NCBI GenBank assembly: GCA_025934695.1 | Contig: JAICWS010000001.1 | Coordinates: 525,301 to 589,300, forward strand | Reading direction: 5' to 3' | Length of the DNA stretch: 64,000 bases | DNA from: Alphaproteobacteria bacterium | GTDB taxonomy: Bacteria > Pseudomonadota > Alphaproteobacteria > Micavibrionales > UBA2020 | Shown: positions 43,783 to 52,980 of the stretch, one piece after another | Numbering within the stretch: position 1 is the first letter of the stretch | How the letters are laid out: the number at the start of each line of letters is the position of its first letter | Translations under genes and position numbers: made by a program | The notes under the pieces: model-generated | The model's input: only the letters and a program-made list of their open reading frames with translations | The model's database searches: none | What the model was told of the DNA's origin: nothing

Positions 43783-44208
43783 ATGCGAAACTATGCGAAA
43801 ATTCTGAGCGCGGCTGCGGTTTGCGGGGTAATGGCGGCCAGCGTCGCACATGCCGACACCGTTGTCCTTGGCGAGCCGGACCGTACCGTCGTCCAGGAAT
43901 ACGTTTATCAAACCAATAATGGCTGTCCTCCGGGCGCCGTCATGAAGAAGGAAACGCGCTGGTTCGGCCTTGTCCATCCGGAACACAGCTGCGTGATCCC
44001 CAAGGGCACGAATGTCACGGTATACCAACCGGGAATGGCTATCCCCTCGACGGTAAGCTATACGCCGCTGCCGGCAACGGTGGTGTCGCGCCTGCCCGCG
44101 GCTCCGGCTGGCGACGTTTATGTGACATCGGATAACCAGATTTACCTGATAAATCCGACCACCCGCACAGTCGTGCAGAGCGCGCCATTGTACGACATCG
44201 AAGATTAA
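43783..44208 (+). CDS. Small secreted protein with DUF1236-like end
   Basis: A 141-aa exported protein. A signal peptide covers residues 1-24 (ending AHA). The mature part has two Cys (NNGCPPGA, HSCVIPKG), then VTVYQPGMAIPSTVSYTPLP and a C-terminal DVYVTSDNQIYLINPTTRTVVQ resembling DUF1236-type endings seen in alphaproteobacterial periplasmic proteins. Expression signals are good: AGGAGAGGAGAA before ATG and a terminator after the stop. Function unknown. Divergent from the trehalase/kinase gene. Confidence 0.72.
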   Translation: MRNYAKILSAAAVCGVMAASVAHADTVVLGEPDRTVVQEYVYQTNNGCPPGAVMKKETRWFGLVHPEHSCVIPKGTNVTVYQPGMAIPSTVSYTPLPATVVSRLPAAPAGDVYVTSDNQIYLINPTTRTVVQSAPLYDIED

Positions 44209-44231
44209 CGAACGATCCTTGAAAAACTGCC

Positions 44232-44267
44232 CGGGGCGCGCCTGAAAGGGTGCGCCCCGATTTCTTT
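44232..44267 (+). terminator. Rho-independent terminator
   Basis: CGGGGCGCG and its mirror TGCGCCCCG form a hairpin followed by ATTTCTTT. It ends at the stop codon of the convergent Sel1 gene. Confidence 0.75.
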
Positions 44268-44997
44268 ATGGCGTCAGCTTGCTGACGCTGACCAACTTGC
44301 CGCCATCGTCAACCCGGATGACGGCGGAGGCGCTGCCTGTCTTGTTGACGATCGCCCGATAGACGGCGACGCCGTCTTCGATGGCGTGGTCCACTTTGCC
44401 GATCATGTATCCCGCCGCGACGTTATCGGTGACAGTTCGCTGCACCGACGGCGGAAGCCGGAACCAGGGAACGGGCGTGCCCTTCACCATCGCCGTGGCG
44501 GCGGTCGGCGCGGCGTTCGTCGTCGTGGTGCCCTGCATGACCGGCTTCCATTGCGCCGCCCGCTTTTGTAACTCGTCCGTCTGCGCCAGCGAGAGACTCA
44601 TTCCGGCCCGGTCGCGGCGGTCGGCATATTCCTGCTTGCCCGACGCGGTTGCCGCAAGCGTCAGCCAGAAATAGCCCGCCTCGTGGTTCTGTTCGACGCC
44701 GACGCCCTCGTCATACATCATGCCAAGATTGTATTCCGCCTGCACATAGCCTTGGTCAGCGGCCTTGTGATACCACTTGAAAGCCTCTTCGGGATCGCGC
44801 GGCATGCCGCCTTGCCCGTTCAGGTACAGGAAACCGAAATAGGCCTGCATGGCGGCGACGCCGGCTTCGGCCTTTTCGCGCAGGTCGGTAAGGCCAGCGG
44901 GCACGGAGGCAGGCGGGGCGTCGGCGGCAAATGCCGGCGCGGCCGCCGTCAGCAGGAGGAACGTAACGAGTATCCTGAATACTAACCCAAAAACCAT
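44266..44997 (-). CDS. Secreted Sel1-repeat protein with PepSY-like C-terminus
   Basis: A 243-aa exported protein. The signal peptide covers about residues 1-24 (ending AFA). Sel1-like (TPR-type) repeats follow at about 45-130 (AYFGFLYLNGQGGMPRDPEEAFKWYHKAADQGY, AEYNLGMMYDEGVGVEQ; shown here as fragments). A Thr/Ala linker leads to a C-terminal ~65 residues resembling a PepSY-type domain (AAGYMIGKVDHAIEDGVAVYRAIV). Sel1 proteins mediate protein contacts in signalling and host interaction. The gene has a Fur-box-like operator over its promoter at 45107-45135, suggesting iron control. Confidence 0.78.
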   Translation of the reverse strand: MVFGLVFRILVTFLLLTAAAPAFAADAPPASVPAGLTDLREKAEAGVAAMQAYFGFLYLNGQGGMPRDPEEAFKWYHKAADQGYVQAEYNLGMMYDEGVGVEQNHEAGYFWLTLAATASGKQEYADRRDRAGMSLSLAQTDELQKRAAQWKPVMQGTTTTNAAPTAATAMVKGTPVPWFRLPPSVQRTVTDNVAAGYMIGKVDHAIEDGVAVYRAIVNKTGSASAVIRVDDGGKLVSVSKLTP

Positions 44998-45106
44998 GAG
45001 CTTATTTTCCGCGATGGCTGACGCCGGTGATGCGCGGAAAACCTCCCCCTATCCCCATTCTTCAATTCTAGCCCGGATGTTTTAGCTTTCTCTTAATGAG
45101 GTTATC

Positions 45107-45135
45107 AGTATTAAGGCACTGATAATCATTATCAA
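45107..45135 (-). promoter_or_regulatory. Promoter candidate overlapped by a Fur-box-like palindrome
   Basis: On the minus strand TTGATA (45135-45130), 17 bp and AATACT (45112-45107) form a promoter for the Sel1 gene. TGATAATCATTATCA at 45120-45134 is a 7-1-7 palindrome identical to the core Fur consensus and covers the -35 and spacer. Confidence 0.6.
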
Positions 45136-45244
45136 TTCAGAAAATTAAGCGGGTTGAAGAACAGGAAAAACCGCGAAAAGACAGGGAACGGACCGGGTAC
45201 CCTACGGCATACCACGGTGTTCTCTTTACGGGGAACGCGTTTTA

Positions 45245-46501
<1,257 letters not shown>

Positions 46502-46520
46502 TCACCTTCAAGTCGGTTTG

Positions 46521-46677
46521 GGGACAATCCCTCTCCCTTCCCACGCCTTCGGCGCGGGCCCCTTCCCTCTCCCGCCAGTCGGCGGGCAGAGGGAGTTTGG
46601 CTGCCTACCCCTCTTCCCGGCGCATGCCGGGAGAGGGAGGGGCCCATGCGTAGCATGGGAGGGAGAGGATTGTCCCA
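46521..46677. repeat. Compound CCCTCTCCC hairpin element with GGGACAATCC ends
   Basis: The outer ends GGGACAATCCCTCTCCC and GGGAGAGGATTGTCCC are inverted copies. Inside lie at least three further hairpins: CGCCTTCGGCG, CCCGCCAGTCGGCGGGC and CCCATGCGTAGCATGGG. It fills the gap between the AmgK-like gene and aatA. Its ends resemble the inner half of the 34358 element, so the family seems to be assembled from exchangeable modules. Confidence 0.75.
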
Positions 46678-46695
46678 TTGTTGAAATTCCTAATG

Positions 46696-47775
46696 TTACT
46701 TCTGCGCGATTTTGAGCGGCGCGCCGATGTCGATGCCGTTGCCGTCGAACCAGTCCTTGAGGCTCTTCAGCGCGGGATCATTCAGCGCGTTCATGAACAG
46801 CTTGTGGACATGCGGAATGAACTGCAGGTAGCGGTCCTTCCTGTCGCGCACGAAGAGGCGCACGAAGATGCCAAGCACCTTCGCATGGCGCTGCGCGGCC
46901 AGAACGCGGTACGAATAATCGAAGCCCTTGCGGTCAACCGATCCGCCCATCGCTGTCATATAACGGTTATAGAGATGCTTTTGCAGGTCCTGCGGCACGT
47001 CGCGGCGCGCGTCTTCGAGCAGCGACATCAGGTCGTAGCTGAACTGGCCGATAACCGCATCCTGGAAATCCAGCAGGCCGCAGCGGCCGATGCCTTCGCC
47101 GCGCGTCAGCATCAGGTTGTCGACGTGATAGTCGCGCAGGACGAGCGTTTCCTGGTCCTTTGGAAACTTCGCGAATAGCCCGTGCCAGACATCGCGATAG
47201 CTGTCGCGCATGCTTTCGGTGGCGGTCTTGCCGGTCAGGGCCGGATAATACCAGTCGGGCAGCAGCATAGCCTCGTCGACGAGCAGCTTGTCGTCATATC
47301 TGCCCAGCGAAATATTATTACGCTCGGTATGCCGGTGCAGGTGCGAGAGCACGTCGACCGCCATTTCATAGAGCGGCCTCGCCTCGACCTGGCGGTTCAG
47401 CAGGCGGGTATAGGTATCGTCGCCGAAATCCTCGAGGACGAGCAGCCCGTTTTTCATGTCGCGCGCGTAGATTTCGGGCGAATGGAGACCCAGCTGTCGC
47501 ATGTGGTCGGCGATCTTCACGAAGGGCTCGACCATCACATAGGGCGGCACCGGCGGACGATCGGGCGGATCCTGCATCAGCAGCATCGGCTTTGGCGTGC
47601 CGACAAGGCGGTAGTAACGGCGGAACGACGCGTCCGCGGGCAGCGCCTCCATCGTGACGCCTTTCCAGCCCAGGGACTGGATGAAATCCTCCCGAAGCTG
47701 GCGGCGGCGGTCGGCGATGTCGGTCTGGGAATCTTCCATTTTGGTTTTTGTCTGCGGCTGCATCTCTCTCACCAT
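46696..47775 (-). CDS. AmgK-like aminoglycoside-phosphotransferase-family kinase
   Basis: A 359-aa APH-fold kinase. It has the ADASFRRYYRL nucleotide loop, MLLMQDPPDRPPV, LVLEDFGDDTYTRLL, the catalytic loop LRDYHVDNLML and the Mg-binding LLDFQDAVIGQFSYDLMSLL. This set matches AmgK, the anomeric N-acetylmuramate/N-acetylglucosamine kinase of peptidoglycan recycling, and related COG3178 proteins. In many genomes amgK adjoins murU and tsaE; neither is here, so the specific name is held back. Start is uncertain between 47775 and the in-frame ATG at 47763. Confidence 0.82.
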   Translation of the reverse strand: MVREMQPQTKTKMEDSQTDIADRRRQLREDFIQSLGWKGVTMEALPADASFRRYYRLVGTPKPMLLMQDPPDRPPVPPYVMVEPFVKIADHMRQLGLHSPEIYARDMKNGLLVLEDFGDDTYTRLLNRQVEARPLYEMAVDVLSHLHRHTERNNISLGRYDDKLLVDEAMLLPDWYYPALTGKTATESMRDSYRDVWHGLFAKFPKDQETLVLRDYHVDNLMLTRGEGIGRCGLLDFQDAVIGQFSYDLMSLLEDARRDVPQDLQKHLYNRYMTAMGGSVDRKGFDYSYRVLAAQRHAKVLGIFVRLFVRDRKDRYLQFIPHVHKLFMNALNDPALKSLKDWFDGNGIDIGAPLKIAQK

Positions 47776-47911
47776 GTCAAAATTGTTTCTTCATAACATT
47801 TTTACAGAGGTCTAGACAGAGCAAATCCCCCCATAGTTTCAGGTTCTTCCCCCATTCTTGACCCACGCGGTCTTTTCACATAAGATATAAGTATGGGGAG
47901 AGTCCCTGCCA

Positions 47912-47928
47912 GTGCTGCATCGCAGCAC
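47912..47928 (+). promoter_or_regulatory. Perfect hairpin just upstream of a start codon
   Basis: GTGCTGC-ATC-GCAGCAC is a perfect 7 bp stem, one base before GGGGGCAGCTG, the presumed ribosome-binding region of the gene at 47943. It could modulate translation. Confidence 0.4.
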
Positions 47929-47942
47929 CGGGGGCAGCTGAA

Positions 47943-48368
47943 ATGTCTAAAGATATCAATAATATGGAACGATCGTTCCAGAAGGTCATCGAGGTCGGCG
48001 AGATTGATCGCTGGCTGCGCGACATGCTTCCGATGATGCCGCGCACCTCTTCGGACTCCATCCAGCAGGAACGCGAGATGCACACCGCGGGCTACGAGGT
48101 CACGCATCACGATTTCAACACGCATACGATCACTTTGAGCGAGGCCAACCTCATCGACCAGACCGACATCGAGCGGATGGTCGGCTTCGGCAAGCTCCTC
48201 GCCGCCTGCAGCCAGGTGGACATGCGCGTCGACGTCTCGCTCCTCCATCATGGGGCGCTTGAGGTCGCGTTCAATCCCGAGGAATCTTTTGCGCGCAGCC
48301 AGATTTTCGGCGCGAGCTATTCGAACGTCGTGCCCGTCGTCTTCGGGCTGAAGAACCCGCGGAAGTAA
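47943..48368 (+). CDS. Hypothetical soluble protein (141 aa)
   Basis: A cytoplasmic protein of 141 aa with no recognised domain. It begins with an amphipathic helix (RSFQKVIEVGEIDRWLRDMLP), then a beta-rich part with TAGYEVTHHDFNTHTITLSE and a C-terminal RSQIFGASYSNVVPVVFGL. The position right after a perfect hairpin suggests translational control. Its stop is followed by the long region that leads to the ATP-grasp gene. Confidence 0.62.
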   Translation: MSKDINNMERSFQKVIEVGEIDRWLRDMLPMMPRTSSDSIQQEREMHTAGYEVTHHDFNTHTITLSEANLIDQTDIERMVGFGKLLAACSQVDMRVDVSLLHHGALEVAFNPEESFARSQIFGASYSNVVPVVFGLKNPRK

Positions 48369-48472
48369 AATTCTCCGCTCTACTCCTGCATGCGAAAACT
48401 GCAATAAAACCGCGTAAAATGCGGGTAATAATACTGCCACGCCGCGCATTAAAAGGCCGTAATCCAGGGCAT

Positions 48473-48493
48473 CTGCGCACGAAATTTGCGCAG
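48473..48493 (+). terminator. Terminator-like hairpin after the 47943 gene
   Basis: CTGCGCA-CGAAATT-TGCGCAG followed by TTT, 104 bp after the stop codon. The T-run is short, so termination may be weak. Confidence 0.4.
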
Positions 48494-48501
48494 TTTCACC
48501 C

Positions 48502-48530
48502 TTGACGCGTTTTTGCCCACTGTGGATATT
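48502..48530 (+). promoter_or_regulatory. Promoter candidate for the structured leader/ATP-grasp gene
   Basis: TTGACG (48502-48507), 17 bp, GATATT (48525-48530). It would give a leader of ~310 nt. A second weak candidate, TTGCAT with TATTGA at 18 bp, lies about 50 bp further on. Confidence 0.45.
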
Positions 48531-48614
48531 TCCCGTCCCGCATGATGATTTTTCTTGCATTTCAAAGGCCGAATCGCTTATTGATTCGCTTATCGTACGT
48601 GCCAATGGCCCGCG

Positions 48615-48790
48615 GCCCCCGACAAATGGGGGCGCCCCTAAAGGAAGTCTCCCTAAGGCAGGTTAAGTAACGGCGAACCTTTTTGTGCTAAACGCCTTGG
48701 TGCGGAAACACCTTGGCATTACTGCGAAGAGATTTGCTCTTGTTGAAACCGCTCTTCAGTGGAGACAGTAAAGTCTTCCCTGCAACGCCA
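48615..48790 (+). ncRNA. Candidate structured RNA leader of the ATP-grasp gene
   Basis: About 175 nt can be folded into an ordered set of helices: GCCCCC/GGGGGC (48615-48633); a long-range pairing of GGAAGTCTCC (48643-48652) with GGAGAC...CTTCC (48761-48779); and enclosed hairpins GGTT/AACC (48661-48679), GCC-TT-GGTG-CGGAAA-CACC-TT-GGC (48694-48717) and AAGAG/CTCTT (48727-48741). There is no ORF. I compared it by eye with features of 6S RNA, tmRNA, SRP RNA, RNase P RNA and the common riboswitches and found no match. It ends ~60 nt before the ATG. A cis-regulatory element or a small RNA are both possible. Confidence 0.45.
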
Positions 48791-48849
48791 GGTCCCTCAC
48801 AACGTTTTCTCTTCGCGACAACAATGTTCGTGTTGCCGGGAGGTAACCT

Positions 48850-50598
48850 ATGCTTGAGACGCTGAAAAAAGGGCTCGACGCCGCCTTTGAACGCATCGCC
48901 GGTGAATTCGCCGCCGAAGGCGTGACCATCCTGATGCCGACCTTCTCGCCGCCGCAGGGCCGGCTGCTGTCGGAATTCAACCGCGTCGGCGGCAAGGCCG
49001 CCATCGCCGGGGGTAAGAATAACACCCAGGCCTTCCGGAATGTGACCCAGTACGGGCTCGATTTCGATACCACGGCCTACATCAACATGTTCCCGCCGGG
49101 CATGTCAGAGAAGATCGTGTGCGCCATCCCGGACAAGATGCTGGAGGACAAGAAGGTCGCCGTTTTCGCCTTCATTCCTCCGCCCGCTTCCTGGGCAAAA
49201 CATATCGCCGACCGCGGCCTCAACACCGAGATCGTCGCCTCGAACGAGCAGAACACCCGCATGTTCTTCGAGAACAAGGGCAACTTGATGCACGTCCTCG
49301 AGGATGCGGGCCTGAAAGCCTATGTCATCCCGACCGAGGTCGTAAGCTCCCTCCTCTCCGAACAGGAACTCCGCGACGTGTATAACCGCGTCAAGAACGA
49401 CAAGGGCAAGGTCGTCGTCCAGACCTGCATCGAGGACTACGAACCCACCCGCTTCATCGACAGCGAGGAGGAATTCGTCGACCGCATCCGCAAGGCGAAA
49501 ATCCCCTTCAAGGTCTCGCGCTTCATCGAGGGCAACGAGGCGAACCTGTCCTTCGTCGTCGGCAATACGCTGCCGAACGAAAACGGCCGTGGCGTGACGA
49601 AAGTCAACCTGCCCGAGGGCATCGACCGCGGCAAGCCGGAAAGCCTGGTCGCCATCCAGGCCCATGCGGCGGAAGCCGGCATTAACGAATCTAATGTGTT
49701 CTGCATCAACGGCCGCGCGACACTGAAAGTCGTCGGCGACAGCCTGCTGGCCAACCAGCCGGGCGACAGCGTCGGCAACAACATCGGCCACGTCTACGAC
49801 GCACCGATCGCGCAGCAGATCACCGAAATCGGCGAAAAGCTGGGCAAGAAGATGGCCCTGTGCGGCAAGGTCGGCCTCGCGGGTGCGGACCTTATCATCG
49901 ACGGCAGCGGCAAGATCTGGATCAATGAAATCAACGACCGCCAGCAGGGACCGACGGACCAGATGAGCGCCGACGCGGAAGCCTCAGGGATCCCGGGCTT
50001 GAGCCGCATGGCCTGGTTCGCGCATTACGCTGACTTCTCGAAGGAAGAAAACCTCAACCTGCTCTCGGCCCTGCGCGACAACGCGGACGCAATCCACCAG
50101 AAATACCTGACCTCGCCCGGCTCCTTCTACATCAAGGTCTTCGCGACCCACGACGAGAAGTTCGACGGCGAATGCCCGGCGCTCAAAGACCTGCCTGCCG
50201 GCGTCTATGACCTGCGCAAGCAGGAAGACGGCAGCTGGCAATGGTCGAAAAGTGACAAGACCGACGTGCGCAAGGTCGACCTCGACTCTGGCATCATCTC
50301 GATCAAAGTTTCGAGCGGCGGCCTCAAGACTGGCGACACCTTCCCGTCCGGCGCGGAAATGTTCCGCATCACCGGCAAGGCGGCCGGCAACGACGCGCCC
50401 TTCGTCATCGAAGACGGCGTCTCCTGCCTGAATCCGCAGTGGCGTTCGATCATCGAGCAGCTCTATAGCGACTGCTTCGGCCCGGACTATGTCGCAAAGA
50501 ACCCCCAGTACGAGCCGTCGGCGCTGGAAGTCTCGAACGACAACACCAAAATCAAGGCCCCGCCCAAAAACGCGGTGAAGGCGTTCAAGCCGGTTTAA
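48850..50598 (+). CDS. Uncharacterised ATP-grasp-like ligase
   Basis: A 582-aa soluble protein. The middle (about residues 110-390) has ATP-grasp features: the VIPTEVVSSLLSEQELRDVYNRV and KVVVQTCIEDY segments, FKVSRFIEGNEANLSFVVGN, ALCGKVGLAGADLIIDGSGKIWINEINDRQQGP (acidic and Asn metal ligands in NEINDR). The first 100 and last 190 residues are not familiar. ATP-grasp enzymes join a carboxylate to an amine, thiol or another nucleophile. The start ATG follows GGGAGGT. It converges on an aspartoacylase-family hydrolase; ATP-grasp ligases and such hydrolases are sometimes functionally paired. The substrate is unknown. Confidence 0.7.
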   Translation: MLETLKKGLDAAFERIAGEFAAEGVTILMPTFSPPQGRLLSEFNRVGGKAAIAGGKNNTQAFRNVTQYGLDFDTTAYINMFPPGMSEKIVCAIPDKMLEDKKVAVFAFIPPPASWAKHIADRGLNTEIVASNEQNTRMFFENKGNLMHVLEDAGLKAYVIPTEVVSSLLSEQELRDVYNRVKNDKGKVVVQTCIEDYEPTRFIDSEEEFVDRIRKAKIPFKVSRFIEGNEANLSFVVGNTLPNENGRGVTKVNLPEGIDRGKPESLVAIQAHAAEAGINESNVFCINGRATLKVVGDSLLANQPGDSVGNNIGHVYDAPIAQQITEIGEKLGKKMALCGKVGLAGADLIIDGSGKIWINEINDRQQGPTDQMSADAEASGIPGLSRMAWFAHYADFSKEENLNLLSALRDNADAIHQKYLTSPGSFYIKVFATHDEKFDGECPALKDLPAGVYDLRKQEDGSWQWSKSDKTDVRKVDLDSGIISIKVSSGGLKTGDTFPSGAEMFRITGKAAGNDAPFVIEDGVSCLNPQWRSIIEQLYSDCFGPDYVAKNPQYEPSALEVSNDNTKIKAPPKNAVKAFKPV

Positions 50599-50653
50599 TA
50601 TTGTGAAGCAAAACCTATAATAACCTCCCCTCCCTTAGGAGAGGAGAAGGACG

Positions 50654-51583
50654 TCAAACCTTCATCAGCCTGCTCTTCGGAATATAATGCAGCGTCTCAT
50701 CGCCGAGCCGATAGATATGTGTGGGCGAGCGTTTGTACATGACGCCGTCTTCTTTCGCGATTTCGGGCAGTTCGGCGCCGAGTTCGGCTGACGGATGCAG
50801 CGTGAACAGCGTGTCGCCTTTTTTAAACGGCTTGCCGAGCTCAACGTCGTAGCGCACATAGCCCGCGTCGCGGGTGAGGATTTTCTTGTGATCGCGGAAG
50901 TAATAGGAACCGCCCGATGCTTTCGGCGCGCGCTTGCCGTCGATCATGCCGAGGCGGGCGAGCAGGCGTAAAATTCCGTTAAAAACTTCTTCGGTCTTCG
51001 CGGCGTCATATTCGTCATGGCTGCCGCATTCGATGCAAAGATTGTCGATGCCCAGCGGATCGAGCGCGGCGTCGAAGGACCCGGATGGCTCGCCGTCATC
51101 CAGGAAGTTGTATTTCAGTCCCACGTCCTTCACCAGCGGCAGGTATTTTTCCTGCGTGAAGATGACATACGGCAGGCTGTCGCGCGCCGTGTGAAGGTCG
51201 AGGCCGAGGTCGGCGGTTTTCGCGATGTCCGTCAGCGCATGGGCGATGCGCTGATGCAGCGAGCCGTCGGCTTTGCCCGGAAAATGCGAATTGGGGTCGC
51301 GCCCGTCGTAAAGGTCGAATTTGCCGAAGGTATAAAAATACGACCGCTGCTCCCATCCTGCCGGGTTGGCGCACGGCACAAAAACGACCTCGCCGGCCTT
51401 CAAATTCTCTTTCAGGAACCGGAACAGCTTGTGTTGTACCCAATAGGTGATTTCCCCGCCATGGATGCCGCTCTGGATGTGGAGGCGCTTGCCCTTCCCC
51501 TTGGTGAGCGTGTAAGTCACGATGTCGATGGGATTTCCGGCGATGGTATTGCCGATGTGGATGCGTTTTTTGAGGGCTTGCAT
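50654..51583 (-). CDS. Succinylglutamate desuccinylase/aspartoacylase-family zinc hydrolase
   Basis: A 309-aa M14-like zinc amidohydrolase of the AstE/ASPA family. The zinc ligands are visible in SGIHGGEITYW (His and Glu) and GLDLHTARD (His), and the catalytic Glu is in LCIECGSHDEYD. A C-terminal beta domain (KGDTLFTLHP, SPTHIYRL) is typical of the family. It hydrolyses an N-acyl amino acid or related amide; the real substrate is unknown. Good GGAAGACG ribosome-binding site. It is convergent with the ATP-grasp gene and separated by only 55 bp with a weak hairpin. Confidence 0.88.
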   Translation of the reverse strand: MQALKKRIHIGNTIAGNPIDIVTYTLTKGKGKRLHIQSGIHGGEITYWVQHKLFRFLKENLKAGEVVFVPCANPAGWEQRSYFYTFGKFDLYDGRDPNSHFPGKADGSLHQRIAHALTDIAKTADLGLDLHTARDSLPYVIFTQEKYLPLVKDVGLKYNFLDDGEPSGSFDAALDPLGIDNLCIECGSHDEYDAAKTEEVFNGILRLLARLGMIDGKRAPKASGGSYYFRDHKKILTRDAGYVRYDVELGKPFKKGDTLFTLHPSAELGAELPEIAKEDGVMYKRSPTHIYRLGDETLHYIPKSRLMKV

Positions 51584-51651
51584 TTGCGTCTTCCGTTCTA
51601 CGCAAGTTTAACCGTTTTTATACCGATTTTTCCAGAGAAAGATGAGGGGTG

Positions 51652-51868
51652 GGAGTTCACACGGAGTTACGGGGGTACTGAATTCTTTCTCTCTTCGCGC
51701 GAAGCGCATAAATCCCGGTGTCGCACTACCGCACGAAGCTACGAAGTTACGAAGGCATTTGTCAGCCAGTGGTTCTTCGTTGCTTCGTAACTTCGTGCGG
51801 TTAGCTGATGAACGAACGGCGCGCTTCGCGCGCAGCCGGGAGAGAACTCCGTACCTCCGTGTGAATTC
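51652..51868. repeat. Doubly nested inverted-repeat element (CGGAG and CGAAG units)
   Basis: The outer ends are TTCACACGGAGTTACGG and CCGTACCTCCGTGTGAA. An inner pair is GCACGAAGCTACGAAGTTAC (51731 on) and CTTCGTAACTTCGTGC (ending 51798). Remnants of GCGCGAAGCGC and GCGCGCTTCGCGCGC lie between. It looks like one element inserted within another. It sits between the aspartoacylase-type gene and the gene at 51889. Confidence 0.8.
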
Positions 51869-51888
51869 CAGTATTAGCTCAAAAACCT

Positions 51889-52926
51889 TTATTGAGCGTC
51901 CGCGGTCTTGTCGGCTTTGTCGGTGAAGCCGTAGCAGACCACCCTCACCTTTTGCGGCAGATAGCTGACGCTGAAGCCGATGGGTCTGCCGCCACGGTCG
52001 GTATAACGGCCGTCCTTGAGCGACGGGTTCTGGCGGATGCGGTCGAGGACCTGTTCAAGCGTCAGCGACGGCACGCTGGTGCGGATCGCGCCGTCGAGTG
52101 CGGCGCCGTTGTGCGACTTTTCGAAGGTGGTCAGCAAGGCGCCCGGTGCCGGGTTCACCATCCGCACGACGTTGGTCCAGTAATTCACTTTCTGCTCGGC
52201 AGTCTTGAAATCGCCCGCATGCTTGGCGAGCTTGTCGATGCCCGCGGGCGTCAGCGACGATTTGTCGTCGACCGGGAACGTATCGTAAAGGTCTTTGCCC
52301 GCGAGCTGCCGTATCAAGTCGGCGTACCGGCGGTTCAGGATGTCGCTGAACTCCCCGCGCAGCCTGCCGGCGTCGAGCGGCGCGGGGTCGGGATAGAGGC
52401 CGTCCTGGAGAAAAGGATCGTCCTTCGCCTTTTCGAGGAATTCGAGTTCGCGCGCATCGATGAAGGGTCCGCGGCTTGCCGGATCTGCGTCGTCGATCTT
52501 AGCCCAAAGGAACAGGATATCCCTGACCTTGCTGCGGATCGTATCGTCGCCCGGCAAAAGGTCATTGAAACCGCGCTGGCTTAAGAACATGACGGTGTCG
52601 AAAAGATCATCGATGCCGGCTTCCTTGTCCTTCCGGATGGCCGTATGCAGATCGGGCAGACCGCCCATGGCGGCAAGATTGGGCAGCGCGTTGATGTCGG
52701 CGAGCAGCTTGTCGGACGCCGGATGCAAGGCGTCGGTATCGCTGAACTTCGTAGCCACGGGCGAAGCCGCGGGATTATTCTGGACGCAGGCGTCGTAGGC
52801 AGGAAGCGAGAAATCCACGTCGCGCGAATAAAGCATGTATCCGATGAGATAGACGACCGCGACCACGGCGATCAGCAGGACGTCCGTTTTCTTCTTCAGA
52901 TACTGCAGGACGCCGCCCTGCTTCAT
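51889..52926 (-). CDS. Hypothetical membrane-anchored protein (345 aa)
   Basis: A type II membrane protein: a basic N-terminus (MKQGGVLQYLKKK), one helix at about residues 15-33 (VLLIAVVAVVYLIGYMLY), then a ~310-residue periplasmic region. That region is largely helical and ends in a small domain with LTLEQVLDRIRQNPSL, GFSVSYLPQKVRVVCYG. I do not recognise a family. It precedes a small conserved gene on the same strand by 54 bp. The ribosome-binding site is GGAAGGGCGGG. The stop lies 20 bp from the nested repeat. Confidence 0.7.
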   Translation of the reverse strand: MKQGGVLQYLKKKTDVLLIAVVAVVYLIGYMLYSRDVDFSLPAYDACVQNNPAASPVATKFSDTDALHPASDKLLADINALPNLAAMGGLPDLHTAIRKDKEAGIDDLFDTVMFLSQRGFNDLLPGDDTIRSKVRDILFLWAKIDDADPASRGPFIDARELEFLEKAKDDPFLQDGLYPDPAPLDAGRLRGEFSDILNRRYADLIRQLAGKDLYDTFPVDDKSSLTPAGIDKLAKHAGDFKTAEQKVNYWTNVVRMVNPAPGALLTTFEKSHNGAALDGAIRTSVPSLTLEQVLDRIRQNPSLKDGRYTDRGGRPIGFSVSYLPQKVRVVCYGFTDKADKTADAQ

Positions 52927-52980
52927 AGTCGCCCGCCCTTCCCCGGATCGTCACCGCTGCCCGCGGAAGCGATATAATCT

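Noticed and set aside
48615-48790. Structured leader as tmRNA, 6S RNA, SRP RNA, RNase P RNA or a TPP, FMN, cobalamin, glycine or SAM-II riboswitch
   Set aside because: None of the conserved motifs I know for those RNAs is present; kept only as an unclassified candidate.
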